Made by a program: the position numbers and the translations under genes
The notes under the pieces: generated by a model
The model's input: the letters and a program-made list of their open reading frames with translations, nothing else
Told to the model about the DNA's origin: nothing
Databases searched by the model: none
Shown: one piece after another, positions 1-4,393 of the stretch
Position numbering within the stretch: the stretch's first letter is position 1
Layout: each line of letters starts with the position of its first letter
Assembly (NCBI GenBank): GCA_913055195.1
Contig: CAJXJU010000077.1
Span: 1 to 6,307 of the forward strand
Direction: 5' to 3'
Origin: an uncultured Desulfohalobiaceae bacterium
GTDB taxonomy: Bacteria > Desulfobacterota > Desulfovibrionia > Desulfovibrionales > Desulfonatronovibrionaceae
DNA length: 6,307 nucleotides

Positions 1-70
1 CACGCAAGCACATTTGCGATAAGTCAATCCTGACAGCAGACGATTATCCCGCTACTGGCGGATGCACCCC

Positions 71-104
71 CAATAACCAATACACCAATAACCAATACAC
101 CAAT
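71..104. repeat. 15-bp tandem repeat, 2.3 copies
   Basis: The unit CAATAACCAATACAC occurs at 71-85 and again, identical, at 86-100, followed by CAAT. Each unit is itself two diverged 7-8-bp words (CAATAAC and CAATACAC), so the array looks like a compound of heptamer/octamer repeats. It is non-coding and lies downstream of the TPR gene. The same small period appears between fliH and fliI. Confidence 0.8.
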
Positions 105-112
105 GAGAAGCC

Positions 113-175
113 GGGAAGTCAGGAGAGTTGTGGTGCGAGCGGTGGATTCTCAATCTCTTAGCTTCCTAACTTCCC
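113..175 (-). repeat. Inverted repeat beyond the TPR gene 3' end
   Basis: GGGAAGTCAGGA (113-124) and TCCTAACTTCCC (164-175) are complementary except for one position. In RNA made from the - strand that position is a U-G pair, so the TPR transcript could form a 12-bp stem with a 39-nt loop soon after its stop codon. No U-run follows, so I do not call it an intrinsic terminator. It could stabilise a 3' end or be a by-product of the repeats here. Confidence 0.35.
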
Positions 176-183
176 AACTTCCT
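160..183. repeat. 8-bp tandem repeat, 3 copies
   Basis: AGCTTCCT (160-167), AACTTCCC (168-175) and AACTTCCT (176-183) form three near-identical octamers ending 3 bp from the TPR stop codon. They are non-coding as far as I can see. Confidence 0.6.
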
Positions 184-186
184 CTT

Positions 187-747
187 CTAGTTGTCCAGCT
201 GAAGAAGCAGTTCCTGGGCGTTTTTATTTTCAGGGTTTTGATCCAGAAGGATTTGTACCTGTTCCCTGGCCTCCTGATTGCGGCCAAGAGCAATCAGGCT
301 ACCGGCCAATGAATAGCGTACATCACCGTTATCCGGGTTGAGCTGGAGATAGTTCTTAAGATGAATTACTACGTCTTCAAGTTTGTTCAATACATGCCCG
401 GCCTGGACAAGGCCATAAAGGGCGACCATGCATTCTGGATTGATTTCCAGGGACTTTATGAACAGGTCAAATGCTTCTTCTGTGTTGCCTTTTTCCATTG
501 CGATCAGTCCCATGCCGGCATAAGACTTGTCATTGGGCTCAACCTCGGCTGCCTTTTTGTATAAAGTCATGGCCTTTTCCAGCTCTCCCTTTTGCACGGC
601 AATAGTTGCCAGGCCAAGGTAAGGGTCTGCATGGACACCATTGCTGCTGGCAGCTTTTTGATAATAGTCTTCTGCCTTGTCCAATTCGCCCATAAACAGA
701 TAGCATTCACCCAATTCTTTATTGATTTCATAATCCAGGTGACTCAT
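187..747 (-). CDS. Small tetratricopeptide-repeat (TPR) protein
   Basis: This 186-residue protein is made almost wholly of TPR helical hairpins, which serve as scaffolds for protein-protein contacts. Five 33-34-residue repeats can be read at about residues 6-39, 40-73, 74-106, 107-140 and 141-174. They carry the usual small-residue and Pro positions (for example G20/A25, G54/A59, P71, G87/A92, P104, P138, G155/A160, P172). There is no signal peptide or membrane segment, so it is probably cytoplasmic. The ATG at 747-745 has a good GGAGG (758-754) 6 nt upstream, and a perfect sigma-54 motif lies about 50 bp upstream. It is divergent from the flagellar operon. A flagellar or chemotaxis-linked role is inferred only from place and promoter type; the partner is unknown. 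Confidence 0.9.
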   Translation of the reverse strand: MSHLDYEINKELGECYLFMGELDKAEDYYQKAASSNGVHADPYLGLATIAVQKGELEKAMTLYKKAAEVEPNDKSYAGMGLIAMEKGNTEEAFDLFIKSLEINPECMVALYGLVQAGHVLNKLEDVVIHLKNYLQLNPDNGDVRYSLAGSLIALGRNQEAREQVQILLDQNPENKNAQELLLQLDN

Positions 748-796
748 AGTTTACCTCCATTTTTTTGACAGATTGTTTGCTTTTGCTTTTTGTTTT

Positions 797-811
797 GCAA
801 GAGCAGTGCCA
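797..811 (-). promoter_or_regulatory. Sigma-54 (-24/-12) promoter for the TPR gene
   Basis: Read on the - strand the sequence is TGGCAC-TGCTC-TTGC followed by A. It keeps the GG and GC dinucleotides at exactly the sigma-54 spacing (15 nt from TGG to the end of TTGC). Transcription would start near 785, giving a leader of about 38 nt before the ATG at 747 with its GGAGG site. Sigma-54 promoters need an enhancer-binding activator, which would normally bind 80-150 bp upstream, about 870-950; that is where the MITE-like element lies. I found no equivalent motif on the + strand. Confidence 0.85.
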
Positions 812-864
812 GAGAAGAAGTTGAGAAATTCGAAAATATTTACCTTTTCCAGGCGAATCATTTC

Positions 865-952
865 TTGACTGACTCAACTTTCTGAGGTGAAAAAAATGTT
901 CAATATTTTCATCAGTTACAGATTTCGGAACTCAGAAAGTTGAGTTGACTGA
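865..952. mobile_element. MITE-like element with TSD (72-bp element, 8-bp repeats)
   Basis: An 8-bp direct repeat TTGACTGA occurs at 865-872 and 945-952. Exactly inside it lie perfect 14-bp terminal inverted repeats, CTCAACTTTCTGAG (873-886) and CTCAGAAAGTTGAG (931-944), around a 44-bp AT-rich core with no coding potential. Inverted repeats flush with a direct repeat are what a transposon insertion and its target-site duplication leave. The 72-bp size fits a non-autonomous MITE moved by a transposase elsewhere; I cannot name the IS family. Alternatively, each arm is itself a CTCA-N6-TGAG dyad, so a pair of operators for a dimeric regulator 58 bp apart is possible. The flush direct repeats favour the insertion reading. 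Confidence 0.6.
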
Positions 953-972
953 TTTTTTTAGGTCGTTATCAT
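945..972 (+). promoter_or_regulatory. Candidate sigma-70 promoter for the flagellar operon
   Basis: TTGACT (945-950) and TATCAT (967-972) are separated by 16 bp, a plausible -35/-10 pair facing fmdB-flgB. The -35 is the right-hand copy of the MITE direct repeat. The predicted leader of about 95 nt would include the REP-like hairpin. This is a motif match only; a second -10-like word lies at 984-989. Confidence 0.4.
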
Positions 973-983
973 AATTTTTATCG

Positions 984-989
984 TATAAT
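984..989 (+). promoter_or_regulatory. Alternative -10 box TATAAT
   Basis: This is a perfect -10 consensus 85 bp before the fmdB ATG. The hexamer at the right distance upstream (961-966, GGTCGT) is a poor -35, so it would need an activator or serve as an alternative start for the same operon. Confidence 0.3.
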
Positions 990-1029
990 TTAAGTGATTA
1001 CTTTATACTTCGGATTTTGATATTCGGTT

Positions 1030-1055
1030 TAGCGCGTCCAGGCAGGACGCGCTAC
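1030..1055 (-). repeat. REP-like palindrome in the operon leader
   Basis: TAGCGCGTCC (1030-1039) and GGACGCGCTA (1045-1054) are perfectly complementary across a 5-nt loop, making a 10-bp GC-rich stem. On the - strand the unit begins with GTAG (1055-1052), the tetranucleotide typical of REP elements handled by RAYT (TnpA-REP) transposases. It is GC-rich within AT-rich surroundings and has no U-run, so it is not a terminator. The stem ends 7 nt before the AAGGAGGT of fmdB, so it may affect translation or stability of the operon mRNA. Confidence 0.6.
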
Positions 1056-1061
1056 TGGTAT

Positions 1062-1069
1062 AAGGAGGT
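1062..1069 (+). promoter_or_regulatory. Ribosome binding site deciding the fmdB start
   Basis: AAGGAGGT is a near-perfect anti-16S match, 5 nt (after GGAGG) before the ATG at 1074. It rules out the upstream in-frame TTG at 1017, whose extra 19 residues would be encoded by the hairpin and leader. Confidence 0.85.
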
Positions 1070-1073
1070 CATC

Positions 1074-1448
1074 ATGCCTATCTATGAATATTATTGTTAT
1101 GATTGTCGAAAAATTCAAGAGTTAATTACATTTCGGGTAGGTCAGGAAGTTGATATTAAGTGTCCAGAATGTGGCGGGACAAGAATGAAAAAGCTTATTT
1201 CCCGGGCCAGGGTTAAGCTTTCAGAGGAGACGCGCCTGGAAAAGCTGGCTGATCCTGGTAGATGGGGAGATGTTGATGAAAATGATCCCCGGTCTGTGGC
1301 CAGGATGATTAAAAAGATGGGTGCAGAATTTGGAGAAGACTTTGATCCGGCAGAGGTTGATCAAATTATGGAAGAGAGCGTGACTGACGAGGGGGTGTGC
1401 ACAAGTGGAACAGGAGTTGCATTTGAGGAAAGTGACGATGGGCTTTAA
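1074..1448 (+). CDS. FmdB-family zinc-ribbon protein
   Basis: This 124-residue protein opens with the FmdB signature MPIYEYYCYDC. It has two CxxC knuckles (C8/C11 and C30/C33, the second as CPEC followed by GG) that should bind one zinc. Residues 1-45 are the zinc ribbon. The rest is an acidic, helical extension that includes NDPRSVARMIKKMG (about residues 70-83) and a Glu/Asp-rich tail. The family is named after a proposed regulator of formamidase genes in Methylophilus, but its general role is unknown. Here it is the first gene of the flagellar operon, 27 bp before flgB. I recall similar FmdB genes beside flgB in Desulfovibrio-type genomes, so it may act in flagellar assembly or regulation; that is inference. 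Confidence 0.88.
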   Translation: MPIYEYYCYDCRKIQELITFRVGQEVDIKCPECGGTRMKKLISRARVKLSEETRLEKLADPGRWGDVDENDPRSVARMIKKMGAEFGEDFDPAEVDQIMEESVTDEGVCTSGTGVAFEESDDGL

Positions 1449-1475
1449 CCTAACATTAAGTAAGGAGATAGCAAA

Positions 1476-1886
1476 ATGAAGTCCTTGTTTGAAGATCACA
1501 TTCAGCTTTCCGCCAAAGTTCTGGATTTGCGCATGATGCGTCAAAATATTGTCGCGTCAAACCTGGCCAATATAAATACACCTGGCTACAAGGCCAGGAG
1601 GCTGGAGTTTGAGGACAAACTTCAGGAAGCATTGCAACTGCATAAGAATAAGCGGTTGACCAGAACCAATGAGAAACATTTGCCTTTCAAGTTTGATCCG
1701 CAAAAGTTCGGCCCTGATTTCTGGAAAGACATTGAACCACGGGTGGTACAGGGCGAGGACAGGGTTGACCTGGATAAAGAGATGGCAGTGATGGCCAAAA
1801 ATACAATGCTTTATAACGCCTTGACTCAGGTTATACATAGGGACTTTGCAGATTTAAAACAAATCATAACAGAAGGAGAAAAATAA
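1476..1886 (+). CDS. flgB: Flagellar basal-body rod protein FlgB
   Basis: FlgB is a proximal rod subunit, exported by the flagellar type III apparatus and polymerised above the MS ring. The 136 residues match the usual length (about 130-140). The N-terminal rod motif is clear at about residues 22-41 (RQNIVASNLANINTPGYKAR). The C-terminal helix (about 95-133, VDLDKEMAVMAKNTMLYNAL and onwards) is the other half of the coiled-coil rod fold. The ATG has AAGGAG (1462-1467) 8 nt upstream. The stop TAA shares its last base with the flgC ATG (TAATG), so the two are translationally coupled. Confidence 0.97.
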   Translation: MKSLFEDHIQLSAKVLDLRMMRQNIVASNLANINTPGYKARRLEFEDKLQEALQLHKNKRLTRTNEKHLPFKFDPQKFGPDFWKDIEPRVVQGEDRVDLDKEMAVMAKNTMLYNALTQVIHRDFADLKQIITEGEK

Positions 1887-2320
1887 TGGATTTCATGACC
1901 ATGCTGGATATAGGGGCTTCTGCCCTGAGCGCTGAAAGGACACATTTGAATGTTATTTCCATGAACCTGGCCAATGTCAATACCACTCAAACCCCGGAAG
2001 GGGGGCCATATCGACGCAAAAGCGTTGTTTTTAAGGAAGCGCCACTGACTCCTTTCAGTCGGGAGATGCAAAACGCTCTGGACAGAGAACTGCGCGGGGT
2101 CAGGGTAAAAGCTATTTTACCGGACAAACGACCATTTAAAAGGGTTTATGATCCTGGTCATCCAGATGCCGATGCTGAAGGATATGTCAATTATCCAGAT
2201 ATTAATGTGGTGGAAGAAATGGCCAATATGATGACGGCCATGCGTACTTATGAGGCGAATGTCTCGGCCATAACGTCGGCAAAGACAATGTTTAATAAAG
2301 CCCTTGAAATTGGCAAATAG
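1886..2320 (+). CDS. flgC: Flagellar basal-body rod protein FlgC
   Basis: FlgC is a second proximal rod subunit. The 144-residue product has the rod-family N-terminal motif (about residues 24-36, ISMNLANVNTTQT, then PEGGPYRRK). It also has the diagnostic FlgC C-terminal region: YDPGHPDADAEGYVNYPDIN (about 88-107) followed by a long Ala/Met-rich helix. The start overlaps the flgB stop by 1 nt, with AAGGAG at 1873-1878. The gene is GC-richer (one sampled 60-nt block is 58% GC) than fliE just downstream. A 59-bp spacer separates it from fliE. Confidence 0.97.
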   Translation: MDFMTMLDIGASALSAERTHLNVISMNLANVNTTQTPEGGPYRRKSVVFKEAPLTPFSREMQNALDRELRGVRVKAILPDKRPFKRVYDPGHPDADAEGYVNYPDINVVEEMANMMTAMRTYEANVSAITSAKTMFNKALEIGK

Positions 2321-2366
2321 TCTTGTAATTGGTGTATTTTTATAATACTGATGTCAATACTAACAT

Positions 2367-2373
2367 AAGGAGT
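2367..2373 (+). promoter_or_regulatory. Ribosome binding site deciding the fliE start
   Basis: AAGGAGT lies 6 nt before the ATG at 2380. It supports this start over the in-frame TTG at 2329, whose 17 extra residues do not resemble FliE. Confidence 0.8.
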
Positions 2374-2379
2374 ACAAAG

Positions 2380-2697
2380 ATGGCTATTTCACCCCTGGCA
2401 TTAAAGGCATATACCAATGCTATTCAGGCATCAAAAAATCTTGATATTCAAAAAAGTAAAAAAGAACATAAGACTTATGATTCTTTTACTGATACATTAA
2501 AAAAATCGTTGCAAAAGGTAAATGATTTACAAGAACAAAGAAATGAAATGATAGAATCATTTGCTGCTGGTGAGAAGCAAAACGTACATGAACTTATGAT
2601 TACTTTACAGAAAGCTGGTCTGGCCATGCAGATGACAGCAGCAGTACGCAATAAAGTTCTGGAAGCATATAAAGAATTAATGAGAATACAGTTTTAG
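2380..2697 (+). CDS. fliE: Flagellar hook-basal body complex protein FliE
   Basis: FliE is the small adaptor joining the MS ring to the proximal rod, and is among the first export substrates. At 105 residues it has the usual length. The C-terminal half is the conserved part: a helix with VHELMITLQKAGLAMQMTAA and then VRNKVLEAYKELMRIQF at the very end. The N-terminal half is Lys-rich and variable, as expected. The DNA is much more AT-rich than flgC (about 26% GC over 2401-2520), and the AT-rich stretch runs on into the start of fliF. A 73-bp spacer follows. Confidence 0.95.
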   Translation: MAISPLALKAYTNAIQASKNLDIQKSKKEHKTYDSFTDTLKKSLQKVNDLQEQRNEMIESFAAGEKQNVHELMITLQKAGLAMQMTAAVRNKVLEAYKELMRIQF

Positions 2698-2770
2698 CAA
2701 TAGCATGTGAACACATCGCCTATAAAAATTAATTTGTTGCGGGTGATTTTTTTGATGGGAGGAACATAAT

Positions 2771-4393
2771 ATGCCTGATAAATTGAAAGAGATATGGCAA
2801 TATGTAGTTAATTTTTGGAATAAATTAACTTTAGCGCAGAAAGTATTGTATGCTGGTACTGCGGTATCTATAATAGTTGTCTTGTTAATTATTCTTATTA
2901 TGGCTAATCAAAAAGAATATAAAGTTTTATATTCTAATTTATATCCAGAAGATGCTGCTCAGGTTGTTGAAATTTTGAAGAAACAAAAAGTAGATTATAA
3001 GCTTGCTGACGGAGGAAAAGCCATTCTGGTGCCCGCTGAAAAGGTTTATTCTCTGCGTTTGACTATAGCTTCGGAAGATGTGTTGCATGGACAGGGCGTT
3101 GGATTTGAAATTTTTGATCAAAATAAGATTGGCCAGACAGATTTTGTGCAGCGTATTAACTATCAGCGTGCTTTGCAGGGTGAGCTGGCCAGAACAATTA
3201 TGGAATTTCCTGAAATAGAATCAGCAAGGGTGCATCTTGTTTTGCCACAAAAGAGTCTTTTTATTGAAGAGCAAAAAACACCTTCCGCTTCAGTTGTAGT
3301 CAAGTTAAAACGCAGACGTTCCTTAAAAAAAGAGCAGGTACAATGCATAGTAAACTTGATTACTACTGGCGTGGAGGGTATGACCCCGGATCATATAACC
3401 ATCTCGGATACGCGCGGCAATGTGCTTTATGAGCCTGAATCAGAGCTTGATAAGTTGAGCGCTACTCAACTGGAATACCAGTTGAATTTGCAACGTCAAC
3501 TGGAAAGGCGTATAGAACAGTTGCTTGCTCCCATTGTAGGCGGTCCCGAGCGGGTGATTGCGCGGGTGAATGCTGATCTGGATTTCAGTCAGAAAACAAT
3601 TCACAAAGAACTTTATGATCCTGACACTCAGGTAGTACGTAGTGAGCAGAAAAGTGAGGAGAAAACCAAAGCCTCGGCCAATTATGATACTAATGTGCCA
3701 GAGCCAGCTTATAGGGGTGAGGGTTATGGAGGAACAGGGACCCTTACGGAAACGAATCGGAAATCCACTACTACTAATTATGAAATCAGCAAGGAAGAGC
3801 AGCAGATTATAGCGCCAATTGGAGAAGTGCGTAGATTGAGCGTTGCAGTTGTAGTCGATGGCAGGTATAAGAAAAATGAAGATGGTGACCTGGTGTATGT
3901 ACCTCTTTCTGAGCAGGAATTGGCCAGGATAGAGGAACTGGTGAAAAATGCAGTTGGATTTGACCAGACCCGTGGTGATTCCATTGAAATATCAAATCTT
4001 TCATTTGGAATGAAAGGTCTGGAAGGAGGTAAAACCTGGATGGAACAAGTAGCCCTTTATTTTCAAAGCATAGGAAAGCCGATTTTAAACACTTTAATTA
4101 TTCTCCTATTTATATTGCTGGTTGTGCGGCCAATTGTTCTTGCTATCCTCAAACCAAAGGTCATTGAGGAGGAAGAGGAGGTTGAAGAGTTAGAAAGCTT
4201 GCCAGAGCCAGAAGAGGAAGAAGAAAAACCCGGTTTACTGGATGCCTTTGATGAAGAAACGCTGGCCGCCATGGAAGAAAAAGATATGATAGAGGATCAG
4301 AAAGAACTGGCTATTCAGCTTTCCAACGAGCATTTTGATGAGGCTTTTGGTGTAATCAAAAGGTGGTTAAAGGAAGATATGGAGGAGGCATAG
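2771..4393 (+). CDS. fliF: Flagellar MS-ring protein FliF
   Basis: FliF oligomerises into the MS ring in the inner membrane, the base on which rod, rotor and export gate are built. The 540 residues are close to the family norm (about 530-570). Layout: cytoplasmic N-terminus; first membrane helix at about 25-45; ring-building YscJ/FliF domains at about 48-220; the large periplasmic region with a flexible Gly/Thr/Ser loop at about 295-345; second membrane helix at about 438-460; cytoplasmic tail. The tail has an acidic run (14 Glu in residues 466-485) and the FliG-binding end (about 500-540, with VIKRWLKED). The ATG has GGGAGG (2757-2762) upstream. The stop TAG is immediately followed, in the same frame, by the TTG start of fliG. 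Only the first 230 nt are strongly AT-rich. Confidence 0.97.
   Translation: MPDKLKEIWQYVVNFWNKLTLAQKVLYAGTAVSIIVVLLIILIMANQKEYKVLYSNLYPEDAAQVVEILKKQKVDYKLADGGKAILVPAEKVYSLRLTIASEDVLHGQGVGFEIFDQNKIGQTDFVQRINYQRALQGELARTIMEFPEIESARVHLVLPQKSLFIEEQKTPSASVVVKLKRRRSLKKEQVQCIVNLITTGVEGMTPDHITISDTRGNVLYEPESELDKLSATQLEYQLNLQRQLERRIEQLLAPIVGGPERVIARVNADLDFSQKTIHKELYDPDTQVVRSEQKSEEKTKASANYDTNVPEPAYRGEGYGGTGTLTETNRKSTTTNYEISKEEQQIIAPIGEVRRLSVAVVVDGRYKKNEDGDLVYVPLSEQELARIEELVKNAVGFDQTRGDSIEISNLSFGMKGLEGGKTWMEQVALYFQSIGKPILNTLIILLFILLVVRPIVLAILKPKVIEEEEEVEELESLPEPEEEEEKPGLLDAFDEETLAAMEEKDMIEDQKELAIQLSNEHFDEAFGVIKRWLKEDMEEA
4381..4388 (+). promoter_or_regulatory. Ribosome binding site for the TTG-started fliG
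   Basis: GGAGGAGG lies inside the last codons of fliF and 5 nt before the TTG at 4394. It is strong enough to support that rare start. No ATG or GTG offers a start that keeps the conserved FliG N-terminus. Confidence 0.75.

Larger units (their letters stand above)
1..186. other. Left-edge non-coding region
   Basis: I see no convincing gene here on either strand. The stretch holds a 15-bp tandem repeat (71-104), an 8-bp tandem repeat (160-183) and a 12-bp inverted repeat (113-124 with 164-175). No U-rich terminator follows the TPR gene, which ends at 187 on the - strand. Small dyads such as GTCA-N4-TGAC (23-34) and CCGC-N5-GCGG (49-61) are too short to interpret. Confidence 0.5.
748..1073. 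other. Divergent regulatory region, TPR gene / flagellar operon
   Basis: This 326-bp gap has no gene I can support. From left to right it holds the TPR ribosome binding site, the sigma-54 promoter, a MITE-like element, sigma-70-like promoter elements facing right, a REP-like hairpin and the fmdB ribosome binding site. A partial third copy of the inverted-repeat word (AAGTTGAG, 818-825) lies beside the sigma-54 promoter. Confidence 0.7.

Noticed and set aside
832..910. Inverted words GAAAATATT (832-840) and AATATTTTC (902-910)
   Set aside because: AT-only 9-mers spanning the MITE boundary; likely chance in AT-rich DNA.
865..960. Intrinsic terminator formed by the 14-bp arms and the T-run at 953-959
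   Set aside because: The loop is 44 nt, the T-run is 8 nt past the stem, and no + strand gene lies upstream for it to terminate.
1017..1073. Longer FmdB start at a TTG, adding 19 residues
   Set aside because: The added residues are encoded by the leader and hairpin. The family begins at MPIYEY, and AAGGAGGT sits right before the ATG at 1074.
2341..2346. TATAAT in the flgC-fliE spacer as an internal promoter
   Set aside because: TTGTAA upstream is only 12 bp away and TTGGCA is 25 bp away; no usable -35, in an AT-rich stretch where TATAAT is expected by chance.
2329..2379. Longer FliE start at a TTG
   Set aside because: It has no ribosome binding site and no FliE-like residues; the ATG at 2380 has AAGGAG at good spacing.
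2705..2716. ATGTG-N2-CACAT dyad between fliE and fliF
   Set aside because: Only 5-bp arms, a single copy and no promoter nearby; too weak to call an operator.
4391..4393. TAG between fliF and fliG as a pyrrolysine or other recoded codon
   Set aside because: TAG also ends the TPR gene, flgC, fliE and fliH at their family-typical ends, so it is a normal stop here.
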